The notes below the pieces were generated by a model. It was not told where the DNA came from, searched no databases, and was given only the letters and a program-made list of their open reading frames with translations. A stretch of 64,000 nt of DNA, from contig CAZJOM010000001.1 in assembly GCA_964547645.1 (NCBI GenBank), positions 68,419 to 132,418 of the forward strand, in the 5' to 3' direction. This stretch comes from SZUA-430 sp964547645 (GTDB lineage: Bacteria; Pseudomonadota; Alphaproteobacteria; Micropepsales; Micropepsaceae). Position numbers and translations under genes: made by a program. This document shows, in pieces, positions 25,601 through 32,296 of this stretch (positions within the stretch are counted from its first letter, which is position 1; each line of letters starts with the position of its first letter).

Positions 25601-25795
25601 GTCCATTTCGGCGGCCCGAGTTCGGACTGGTGGGTGCCGCTGGCGACGGCGATCATCTATGGCATGGGTTTCTCCACGCTGCTGACCTTGTTCGTGACGC
25701 CGGCGATGCTGGCCATCGAGCAGCGCTACTGGGCGCGCGATCGAAAGTCCTGGGGAACGATGGACACGCTCCCGACGGGTGCCCCCGCCGAGTAG
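22628..25795 (+). CDS. RND (HAE1-type) efflux pump
   Basis: 1055 residues, the normal length for a trimeric RND pump driven by the proton gradient. Two repeats of membrane segments flank large periplasmic loops (SIPKEADPDIPLPYFQVTVA, FVETDADFGQVMVRARG). The TM4 proton-relay motif reads GLLVDNGIIVVEYADRK, so the second of the usual two Asp residues is Asn; TM10 has GVMVNHNIVLVDT. A glycine-rich insertion (GQGGGGRGGG) lies in the second periplasmic loop. The start is GTG overlapping the adaptor stop. The substrate is unknown; the sequence looks like the drug/solvent HAE1 class rather than the metal HME class despite the copper genes downstream. Confidence 0.93.
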   Translation: MIGIVEWAISRSRLTLSALVAVIVLGTVAYLSIPKEADPDIPLPYFQVTVALQGVSPEDAERLIVRPLETQLKSIEGLKELRGIASQGAGTVTLEFDVNFNKDRAMQKVRDAVDAAKPQLPRDAEEPFIYEANTSDNPIVSIILSGNVPERSLLRAAKRLKRDIEPLPGVLAAELSGQREELLEVTIDPTRLESYGISSEDLFRLVVANNQLIAAGSLDTGKGRFAVKVPGLFETADDVLRLPIKVKGDGVVRLGDIAQVSRTFYDATTYARWNGKPAISIDVKKRAGANIVGTIKSVRDYVESMRANLPPGVLIAYSGDQSYWIDAQLTQLTNAILLAVALVMIIVVASLGLRSGLIVGISIPASFLIGFLCLWFGGYTLNMMILFGMVITVGLLVDNGIIVVEYADRKMTEGFSKREAFAEGGKRMFWPVVSSTAATLAAFAPLLFWPGIPGKFMSFLPITVIFVMAASMIVALVFLPTIGAIFGKPEPPDPRMERAIKLSETGNLYEIPGFTGIYARWVTVAVQRPLMILAAAAASLVAVVVAFGMFNKGVEFFVETDADFGQVMVRARGNLSADEKRDLVLDAERRLLDIRGVKGVYTVSGQGGGGRGGGPVDTIGVIFIELLPYNDRGPSKPIMADIRKRLEGLTGIKAELQEQQSGPGGGKDIQIEMGSENYAALDRVVAAVRAHGDKMPGLVDVEDSRPLPGIEWNIKLDREQAGRFGADVGNVGAAIQLVTNGIKIGEYRPDDADDEIDIRVRFPKEDRGISALDQLRVNTREGAIPITNFVQRTAEQQTTRFERIQGVRVWRVRANVVDDNPKYNTNERITEFKKWIAAQNFDPSVTVKFRGSNEEQDKSSQFLAVAFIMALLVIGGILIVQFNNFWHAFVVLTAVIFSSIGVMLGILIQGQMFSVIMSGTGIVALMGVMVNHNIVLVDTFHHLIDQGFKPMDAIIRTGVQRLRPVILTTVTAMLGLLPLMYKFDVDFFTRTVHFGGPSSDWWVPLATAIIYGMGFSTLLTLFVTPAMLAIEQRYWARDRKSWGTMDTLPTGAPAE

Positions 25796-25807
25796 GTTTG
25801 GCTTGCG

Positions 25808-25834
25808 CCCTTATACCCCCGGGGGGTATAAGGG
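25808..25834. promoter_or_regulatory. CsoR-type G-tract operator of the copper operon
   Basis: A perfect 27-bp palindrome around a central G: CCCTTATACCCCC, G, then its complement. The inner 19 bp, TATACCCCCGGGGGGTATA, is identical to the site before the csoR-like gene (31511-31529). It ends 3 bases before the copA ATG, so it must overlap the transcription start or the leader. It is a CsoR/RcnR-family operator type; copper would relieve repression. Confidence 0.88.
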
Positions 25835-25837
25835 CCA

Positions 25838-27469
25838 ATGCTCCGCGTTTTGGTTTGGTGGGTGATTTTCAGCACTGCGGCTTTTGCCGCGGCGGCAGCC
25901 GACGTTAGTCTCACCGTCGAGCGCAAAGACGTTTTGGTGACGGGCAAGCCCGTTTCCGCCATCACCTTCAACGGACAGCTTCCGGGACCAACGCTGCGTT
26001 TTCGCGAGGGCGAAGACGTGACGATCCGCGTCACAAACGAGCTCGACGAAGACACGTCCGTGCATTGGCACGGGCTGCTGCTGCCGGGGATTATGGACGG
26101 AGTGCCGGGATTAAACGATTATCCAGGAATCAAGCCGGGCGAGACGTTCACCTATCGCTTCAAGGTGCGGCAGTCGGGGACCTATTGGTATCACTCGCAC
26201 TCAAGCGCGCAGGAGCAGGCGGGGCTATATGGTGCGCTCGTACTTGAACCGCGCGAGGCCGAGCCGGTGACGACGGAGCGCGAACATGTCGTCGTGCTAT
26301 CCGACTTCACGGCCGAGCAACCGGATGAGATCCTACGCAATCTGAAGAACGATCACAGCTACTACAATCGCGGCCGGCGCACCGTCGGTGACTTCTTCCG
26401 CGATGTGGGGCGCGATGGCTTCAGTGCGACGGTCAAAGATCGAGCCGAGTGGGGCGAGATGCGGATGGATCCGACAGATATGTCGGATGTGTCCGGGTAT
26501 ACGTTCTTGGTCAACGGTCAGCCGCCGGGCGGGAACTGGACCGGATTGTTCAAGCCGGGTGAGCGCGTACGACTCAGACTGATCAATGCGTCGGCGATGA
26601 GTTACTTCGACGTTCGGATTCCGGGTCTGAAGATGATTGTTGTTGCAGCCGACGGCCAAAACGTCGAGCCGGTGCCGATTGACGACATCCGGATAGCCGT
26701 CGCGGAGACATACGATGTCGTCGTCACGCCGAAGGAAGAAAAGGCCTACACGCTGCTTGCGGAGCCGATTGATCGCTCCGGCTACGCACGCGCAACTCTG
26801 GCGCCGCGCGAAGGAATGGCGGGGGAGCTCCCGCCGCTGCGGCCGCGCACGACCCTGACCATGGCGGACATGAGTGCGCACGATATGGCCGGCATGGCGC
26901 ACGGCAGCCATAGAGGAGGCGACACTGCGCCGACTGATCACAGCATGCATCACGGCCACGGCGCCATGGCGGAACCGGCTCAACCCGATGCGCAAGCGCC
27001 ACGCGGATGGGCAGACTCGGGCCTGCCCGGAACGCGGGCGCTGCGCTATTCCGATTTACGCTCATTCGTCCCGCAAAGGGATTTGCGTGAGCCGACCCGG
27101 GAGATCGTCGTACGGCTCGGCGGTTCGATGGAGCGCTATATTTGGACATTGAATGGTGCGAAGGCCGATCAGGCGGCGCCGATCGACCTGAAGTTCGGCG
27201 AGCGGGTGAAGCTCACGTTCGTCAACGAGACCATGATGGCGCACCCCATGCATTTGCACGGCATGTTCGTGCAGCTTGTCAACGGCCAACCGGCGGAGCG
27301 TTTGCCAAACAAGCACATTGTCAGCGTGCCGCCGGGCGGAACGTATTCGGCGTTGCTCACCGCGGACGAACCCGGCGAGTGGGCGTTTCACTGTCACCTG
27401 CTCTATCACATGAGCGCCGGCATGATGACGAAGGTCGTCGTCGCGCGCTTGAACGCGGAGGTAAAATGA
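25838..27469 (+). CDS. copA: Copper resistance multicopper oxidase (CopA/PcoA)
   Basis: 543 residues. Oxidises Cu(I) in the periplasm. Signal peptide at the start, then cupredoxin domains with all four multicopper ligand motifs: VHWHGLLLPG, WYHSHSSAQEQAG, HPMHLHGMFVQ and HCHLLYHMSAGM. A Met/His-rich loop (MADMSAHDMAGMAHGSH followed by DHSMHHGHGAM) is typical of CopA and probably loads Cu(I). It is the first gene of a four-gene operon controlled by the G-tract operator at its start. Its TGA overlaps the copB start as ATGA. Confidence 0.95.
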   Translation: MLRVLVWWVIFSTAAFAAAAADVSLTVERKDVLVTGKPVSAITFNGQLPGPTLRFREGEDVTIRVTNELDEDTSVHWHGLLLPGIMDGVPGLNDYPGIKPGETFTYRFKVRQSGTYWYHSHSSAQEQAGLYGALVLEPREAEPVTTEREHVVVLSDFTAEQPDEILRNLKNDHSYYNRGRRTVGDFFRDVGRDGFSATVKDRAEWGEMRMDPTDMSDVSGYTFLVNGQPPGGNWTGLFKPGERVRLRLINASAMSYFDVRIPGLKMIVVAADGQNVEPVPIDDIRIAVAETYDVVVTPKEEKAYTLLAEPIDRSGYARATLAPREGMAGELPPLRPRTTLTMADMSAHDMAGMAHGSHRGGDTAPTDHSMHHGHGAMAEPAQPDAQAPRGWADSGLPGTRALRYSDLRSFVPQRDLREPTREIVVRLGGSMERYIWTLNGAKADQAAPIDLKFGERVKLTFVNETMMAHPMHLHGMFVQLVNGQPAERLPNKHIVSVPPGGTYSALLTADEPGEWAFHCHLLYHMSAGMMTKVVVARLNAEVK

Positions 27470-28200
27470 TCCGCGCCGGTTCAGCGCTGCTCGCGTTTGG
27501 CCTCACCTCCGGTGTCGCGCTCGGCATGGGCGGGCACAGCAAGGGCGATCCCATGAACGAGCCGCTGATCTTCTGGGGTGCAGGTGCGGAGATCGACGGC
27601 AGCGATACCGGTTGGCTCGGCGATGTCGACGGGACGCTGGTGACCTGGGACGCCTACGCGTGGGTTGGAGGCGATGACGTTAAGCTCCGACTCGAGGCGG
27701 AGGGCGAGGCGCTCGGCGGAGACGTCGAGCAGTCGGAAGCGCGCAGCTATCTGAGCTGGAACGTCGCTGAATTTTGGGACCTGCAAGCCGGGGCGCGGTA
27801 CGACTCGGCGCCCAGTGGATTGTGGTGGCTGGCCGCCGGCGTACACGGCATGGCGCCGTACTTCTTCGAGACCGACGCGCACGTTTTCGTGAGCGAGGAC
27901 GGCGCGGCGGCGCTGCGGCTGGAGCAGTCAATCGAGCTAGCCGTTACGCAGGACATCTTCGTCGAACCGCATGTCGAATTGAACGCCTATGCGCAGGATG
28001 TGGCGGCGCTCGGCGTCGGGGCAGGAATCAGCGACATCGAGCTTGGCCTGCAAACGCGGTTCGAGGTTACGCGCAAGTTTGCGCCCTACATCGACCTGGT
28101 CTATGAGCGCGCGCTTGGCGAAACCGCGAGTATCGCGCGTGCTGCGGGTGAGGATATTGAAACAACGACGCTGCGCATCGGTTTGCGCGTGCGGCTCTAG
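27466..28200 (+). CDS. copB: Copper resistance outer-membrane protein CopB
   Basis: 244 residues. Signal peptide (SALLAFGLTSGVALG), then a barrel typical of CopB (FWGAGAEIDGSDTGW, LRLEAEGEALGGDVEQSEAR, VGAGISDIELGLQTRFEVTR, PYIDLVYERALGETA) ending LRIGLRVRL. It lacks most of the long Met/His-rich N-terminal extension of plasmid CopB/PcoB proteins, keeping only MGGHSKGDPM. Translation is coupled to copA. It is thought to sequester or pass copper at the outer membrane. Confidence 0.88.
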   Translation: MIRAGSALLAFGLTSGVALGMGGHSKGDPMNEPLIFWGAGAEIDGSDTGWLGDVDGTLVTWDAYAWVGGDDVKLRLEAEGEALGGDVEQSEARSYLSWNVAEFWDLQAGARYDSAPSGLWWLAAGVHGMAPYFFETDAHVFVSEDGAAALRLEQSIELAVTQDIFVEPHVELNAYAQDVAALGVGAGISDIELGLQTRFEVTRKFAPYIDLVYERALGETASIARAAGEDIETTTLRIGLRVRL

Positions 28201-28215
28201 GAGACGGAGATCCAT

Positions 28216-28686
28216 ATGCGGAAACGACTATTAACGTTGACGTTCTTGCTCGGCTCGGCAGGCTTTGCGCTCGCACATGGCAGCGCGCACAACGAACAAA
28301 GCGCATCCGGGCATTTGGGTAACCCGAAGAAGGCAACGCGCACGATCAAGCTGGAACTGAAGGAGTATTCGTTCAGCGCCGCCGAGCTCTCGGTCAAACC
28401 GGGCGAGACGGTGAAGTTCGTCGTCACCAACAACGGCCGCCTCAAGCACGAACTCACCATCGGGACAGCAGCTGAACAGGAAGAGCATCGCAAAGAGATG
28501 GAAGCGATGTCCGATATGAAGCACGACGAGACCACGCATGCGATGCCGGAAAACTCGATTCACGTAGGCCCCGGCCAGACACGCGAGCTCGTTTGGACTT
28601 TCGCGACCGCCGGCAAGCTTGAATTCGCGTGCAACTATCCGGGACACGCCGATTTGGGCATGGAAGGCAAGATCACCGTTCAGTGA
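28216..28686 (+). CDS. Periplasmic cupredoxin of the copper operon
   Basis: 156 residues with a signal peptide and a plastocyanin-type domain. Type 1 copper ligands are visible in order: His in RLKHELTIG, Cys in FACNYPGHADLG, His in the same motif, and Met in GMEGKITV. A Met/His/Glu insertion (EMEAMSDMKHDETTHAM) sits between the first and second ligands and may bind extra copper. SD GGAGA lies 15 bases after copB. It probably works as an electron partner or copper carrier for CopA. Confidence 0.88.
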   Translation: MRKRLLTLTFLLGSAGFALAHGSAHNEQSASGHLGNPKKATRTIKLELKEYSFSAAELSVKPGETVKFVVTNNGRLKHELTIGTAAEQEEHRKEMEAMSDMKHDETTHAMPENSIHVGPGQTRELVWTFATAGKLEFACNYPGHADLGMEGKITVQ

Positions 28687-28693
28687 GGAAGCC

Positions 28694-29137
28694 ATGATCG
28701 ATCGGCGCCACTTGTTGCTTGCGGCAGGGCTTTTGTCGGTTGCGCCCGCGGTCGCTAAGCCGCGCACCATCAAAGTCTACAAGGACCCGTCCTGCGGCTG
28801 TTGTGGTGCATGGGTCGCACATTTGACCGCGGCGGGTTTCAAGACCGTCGTCGACGATTCAGTCGACATGGCCGCGATCAAGGCGAAGTACGGTGTCCCC
28901 GATGACCTGACGTCCTGCCACACGGGCGTGGTCGCTGGATATGCGATTGAAGGACATGTTCCGGCAGCCGACATCAAGCGCCTGTTAAAGGCGAGGACAA
29001 AGGGCGCGGGTCTTGCGGTGCCGGGTATGCCGGTAAACTCCCCGGGCATGGAAGCACCGGGCCAACCGAATGAACGTTATAAGGTGTGGCTCTTCCAAAA
29101 AAACGGTAGTCGCACGGCGTTCGCTTCGCACGCCTAG
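28694..29137 (+). CDS. DUF411 metal-binding protein
   Basis: 147 residues with a signal peptide (RRHLLLAAGLLSVAPAVA). The DUF411 core shows VYKDPSCGCCGAWVAHL, a CGCC copper-binding motif, and further DDLTSCHTGVV with GYAIEGHVPA. Proteins of this family occur in copper and silver resistance operons as small periplasmic metallochaperones. It is the last gene of the copA operon; its stop overlaps the stop of the convergent P-type ATPase by 4 bases. Confidence 0.88.
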   Translation: MIDRRHLLLAAGLLSVAPAVAKPRTIKVYKDPSCGCCGAWVAHLTAAGFKTVVDDSVDMAAIKAKYGVPDDLTSCHTGVVAGYAIEGHVPAADIKRLLKARTKGAGLAVPGMPVNSPGMEAPGQPNERYKVWLFQKNGSRTAFASHA

Positions 29138-31473
29138 ATCTTTACACGTCGAAGCCGCAGGGCATTCGCGATGACGCTGACCGAGCTCAGCGACATGGCG
29201 GCGGCGGCGATGATGGGGCTCAACAGGATTCCGAACACCGGATAGAGCAGCCCCGCCGCAATGGGCACGCCGGCCGCGTTGTAAATGAAGGCAAAGAATA
29301 GGTTTTGGCGGATATTGCTCATCACCGCGCGAGAAAGTTTTCGGGCGCGGACGATGGCGGAAAGATCGCCGGTGACCAGCGTTACACCGGCGCTCTCAAT
29401 CGCGACGGCGGTGCCGGTGCCCATCGCGATGCCGACCTCCGCGGCGGCGAGTGCGGGAGCGTCGTTCACACCGTCGCCGGCCATGGCAACCGTGCGGCCC
29501 TCCGTACGGAGCCGCTCGACGACGGCGCTCTTCTGAGCGGGAAGCACGTCGGCCACGACCTCGTCGATGCCAAGTTTGCGCGCAACCGCCTCGGCGGTTG
29601 TCTTGTTGTCGCCGGTCAGCATAACCACGCGCACGCCTTCGGCTTTCAATGCGGCGATGGCGGTGGGTGTCGATGCTTTGATCGGATCGGCGACGGCGAT
29701 GATGCCGGCTGCGCCGCCATCGACGGCGACGAACATGACAGTCGCGCCGTCCGCGCGACGACGCTCGGCGATGGGATCGAGTGCGGCGGTCGCGATGCCT
29801 CGATCGGCGAACAGCTTTGCATTGCCTATCATCACCGCACGGCCGTCCACGACGCCCACAACCCCTTTTCCGGTGATCGATTGGAAAGAAGCTACCACCG
29901 GGAGCGTTGCCCCCTGCTCTTCTGCCGCGCGGACGATAGCGGCAGCGAGCGGATGTTCGCTGGAGCGCTCCAGCGCGGCAGAAATGCGTACGAGCTCAGC
30001 TTTTGCCGCCGAGGCCACGGGGTCGACGGCGACGACTTTCGGTTTTCCCTCGGTGAGCGTGCCGGTCTTGTCGACAACAAGCGTGTCGATCTTCTCGAGA
30101 CGTTCGAGCGCTTCGGCGTCTTTGATCAACACGCCGGCTTGGGCACCGCGACCGACGCCGACCATGATCGACATCGGTGTTGCGAGACCCAACGCGCACG
30201 GACAGGCAATGATCAGCACGGCGACGGCCGCGATCAGCGCGTAGGTGAAACGCGGTTCGGGCCCGAAGACACTCCACGCCACGAAGGCGACCACTGCCAC
30301 AGCGATCACGGCCGGCACGAACCAGCCGGAAACTTGGTCTGCGAGGCGCTGGATCGGTGCGCGGCTACGCTGGGCTTTCGCGACCATGGCGACGATTTGA
30401 GCTAGTATCGTTTCGGCGCCGACCTTTTGCGCCTCCATGACGAACGCACCCGTCTGATTGATCGTGCCGCCGATCAGCTTGTCGCCCGGTCCTTTGACGA
30501 CGGGGATGGGTTCGCCGGTGACCATCGACTCGTCGACGTTGCTTTTCCCTTCGAGAACGATGCCATCGACGGGGATGCTCTCGCCCGGGCGGACGCGCAG
30601 GCGATCGCCCCTCATCACCTGCTCGACCGTCACGTCCTCGTCACCCGTTGCACGAACGCGGTGCGCCAATTTGGGCGCCAGGTCCAGGAGCGCCCGAATG
30701 GCGCCACCGGTATTTTCGCGCGCGCGCAATTCGAGCACCTGGCCGAGAAGCACGAGCACCGTGATAACGGCGGCCGCCTCGAAGTAGACCGCAACGGCGC
30801 CTTCCATACTGCGGAGCGCTGATGGAAAAACGCCGGGTGCGAGTGTCGCGACTACGCTGTAAACCCATGCGATTCCGGTACCCATCGCGATGAGCGTGAA
30901 CATGTTGAGGCTGCGATTGACGAGCGAAGCCCAACCGCGAACGAAGAACGGCCAACCACACCACAGCACCACCGGTGTCGCGAGCACCAGCTGCAGCCAA
31001 TTACTGAGCGTGGCGCCGATTAGCATGTGCAGGCTCGCAAGGTGGCTGCCCATCTCCAGCGCGAACACTGGCACGGCCAGCGCAAGGCCGATCCAGAAGC
31101 GGCGCGTCATGTCGGCGAGTTCGCGGTTCGGCCCCTGCTCTACTGCCGTTGCATCCTCAGGCTCCAGCGCCATGCCGCATTTCGGGCACGCGCCGGGACC
31201 GATCTGGCGAACCTCCGGGTCCATTGGGCAGACGTAGATGGCGCCGGGTTTGACGGGTGGTACGACGGGCGGTGCCGACGCCAGGTAAGTCTCGGGACTC
31301 GCGATGAATTTCAAGCGGCAACGCGGATTGCAGAAGTGATAGGTCGTGCCGGCATGCTCGGCATGATGCGGCGTCTTCGCGGGATCGACCATCATGCCGC
31401 AGACGGGGTCTTTCACCGTCGCGACGGATGCCGTCGCTGCGTCGGGCGTGCAGCAGTCTTGGTCGCTCGTCAT
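29134..31473 (-). CDS. Cu+ exporting P1B-type ATPase with YHS and HMBD domains
   Basis: 779 residues. The N-terminus has a YHS domain (DPVCGMMVDPAKTPHHAEHA) and a heavy-metal-binding segment (YVCPMDPEVR, then ACPKCGMALEP) instead of the usual ferredoxin-like HMA domain. Then come a P-type ATPase core with IACPCALGLATP, DKTGTLTEGKP, SSEHPLAAAI and GDGVNDAPAL. The Cu(I) subgroup is supported by FIYNAAGVP and MSLSSVSV in the last two membrane segments. It is read away from the csoR-like gene, sharing the 31511-31529 operator, 38 bases before its start. Confidence 0.95.
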   Translation of the reverse strand: MTSDQDCCTPDAATASVATVKDPVCGMMVDPAKTPHHAEHAGTTYHFCNPRCRLKFIASPETYLASAPPVVPPVKPGAIYVCPMDPEVRQIGPGACPKCGMALEPEDATAVEQGPNRELADMTRRFWIGLALAVPVFALEMGSHLASLHMLIGATLSNWLQLVLATPVVLWCGWPFFVRGWASLVNRSLNMFTLIAMGTGIAWVYSVVATLAPGVFPSALRSMEGAVAVYFEAAAVITVLVLLGQVLELRARENTGGAIRALLDLAPKLAHRVRATGDEDVTVEQVMRGDRLRVRPGESIPVDGIVLEGKSNVDESMVTGEPIPVVKGPGDKLIGGTINQTGAFVMEAQKVGAETILAQIVAMVAKAQRSRAPIQRLADQVSGWFVPAVIAVAVVAFVAWSVFGPEPRFTYALIAAVAVLIIACPCALGLATPMSIMVGVGRGAQAGVLIKDAEALERLEKIDTLVVDKTGTLTEGKPKVVAVDPVASAAKAELVRISAALERSSEHPLAAAIVRAAEEQGATLPVVASFQSITGKGVVGVVDGRAVMIGNAKLFADRGIATAALDPIAERRRADGATVMFVAVDGGAAGIIAVADPIKASTPTAIAALKAEGVRVVMLTGDNKTTAEAVARKLGIDEVVADVLPAQKSAVVERLRTEGRTVAMAGDGVNDAPALAAAEVGIAMGTGTAVAIESAGVTLVTGDLSAIVRARKLSRAVMSNIRQNLFFAFIYNAAGVPIAAGLLYPVFGILLSPIIAAAAMSLSSVSVIANALRLRRVKI

Positions 31474-31510
31474 TGGCCGTTCATGGTTGATACGCTGTTC
31501 GCTTGATCAA

Positions 31511-31529
31511 TATACCCCCGGGGGGTATA
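31511..31529. promoter_or_regulatory. CsoR-type operator between the ATPase and csoR
   Basis: TATACCCCCGGGGGGTATA, identical over 19 bp to the core of the copA-operon operator. It lies 8 bases before the csoR-like start and 38 bases before the divergent ATPase start, so one site can control both. Confidence 0.88.
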
Positions 31530-31537
31530 GTTCAACC

Positions 31538-31813
31538 ATGCAGGACGCTACAAAGAAAGTTTGCCTCTCGCGCCTCAACCGGATTGAGGGGCAGGTGCGC
31601 GGCCTCGCCAAGATGGTTGAGGACGATCGCTACTGCATCGACGTGGTCAATCAGCTGCAGGCGGTCACCGCGGCGTTGAAAAAGGTCGAAAGCGAGATCC
31701 TGTCCGATCACATCGCGCACTGCGTGGAGCATGCGATTCGTTCCGGCGATAAGAAGGCTCAGCGCGAGAAAGTGGCTGAGCTTGTGGCGACGCTGGCGCG
31801 CGCCCGGAGCTAA
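31538..31813 (+). CDS. csoR: CsoR-family copper-sensing repressor
   Basis: 91-residue all-helical DUF156 regulator. The Cu(I) ligand set C-H-C is visible: Cys in DDRYCIDVV, then His and Cys in LSDHIAHCVEHA. The DNA-binding basic helix is CLSRLNRIEGQVRGLAKM. It binds G-tract palindromes without an HTH; copper binding releases DNA. I chose the ATG at 31538, immediately after the operator, so it is autoregulated. RcnR and FrmR relatives have different ligand patterns, which makes copper the best guess. Confidence 0.92.
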   Translation: MQDATKKVCLSRLNRIEGQVRGLAKMVEDDRYCIDVVNQLQAVTAALKKVESEILSDHIAHCVEHAIRSGDKKAQREKVAELVATLARARS

Positions 31814-31820
31814 CGCCCCC

Positions 31821-31834
31821 TTGATCTGCATCAA
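31821..31834. promoter_or_regulatory. FNR/FixK/Anr-type box before the iron uptake genes
   Basis: TTGATCTGCATCAA is a perfect TTGAT-N4-ATCAA palindrome. Its centre lies about 112 bases before the cupredoxin start; an activator at -41.5 would put the transcript start near 31869. It suggests oxygen-limited induction of the iron permease operon. Confidence 0.7.
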
Positions 31835-31939
31835 AGCGGCCGAACAGCGCGATTTGCTATCGCGACTGCGACGGATTTGCAGTTGACGATCTAGTTGCGA
31901 CTGATTATTAATTGCGTAAACTTGGACGGAGCCGGGTAG

Positions 31940-32272
31940 ATGAGACTCTTTGTATCGTTCCTCTTTGCTTGTGTGGCGTTTGCCTCCCTCCCCGCGGTGG
32001 CCGACGAAACACCGGCGTTCGAGATAGTGATTAAGAACCACAAGTTCGAACCAGCGACGCTTGAGGTGCCCGCAGGCAAGAAGGTCAAGCTGATCGTCAA
32101 GAACCAAGACCCCACGCCGGAAGAGTTCGAGTCCTACGAGTTGAACCGCGAAAAGGTCATCGCGGGCAATGCGCAGGCGATCATCTTCATCGGCCCGCTG
32201 GAGCCGGGCACCTACCCCTTCTTCGGCGAATTCAATCAGGCGACGGCGCAAGGGAAGATCGTCGCGAAGTAA
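31940..32272 (+). CDS. Cupredoxin-like partner of the FTR1 permease
   Basis: 110 residues, signal peptide (LFVSFLFACVAFASLPAVA) and a Cupredoxin_1-type domain with the family pattern IKNHKFEPATLEVPAG, TPEEFESYELNREKVI, EPGTYPFFGEFN. There is no Cys after the signal peptide and only one His, so a type 1 copper site is not formed. Proteins like this pair with FTR1 permeases in Ftr/P19-type iron uptake, where they may handle iron or dock partners. It is 24 bases from the permease start. Confidence 0.82.
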   Translation: MRLFVSFLFACVAFASLPAVADETPAFEIVIKNHKFEPATLEVPAGKKVKLIVKNQDPTPEEFESYELNREKVIAGNAQAIIFIGPLEPGTYPFFGEFNQATAQGKIVAK

Positions 32273-32296
32273 TCCTCTCACCTTGGATTGTCCGGA

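Noticed and set aside
31881..31900. TTGACGATCTAGTT as a second FNR box
   Set aside because: Right half does not match TCAA; only the site at 31821 is palindromic.
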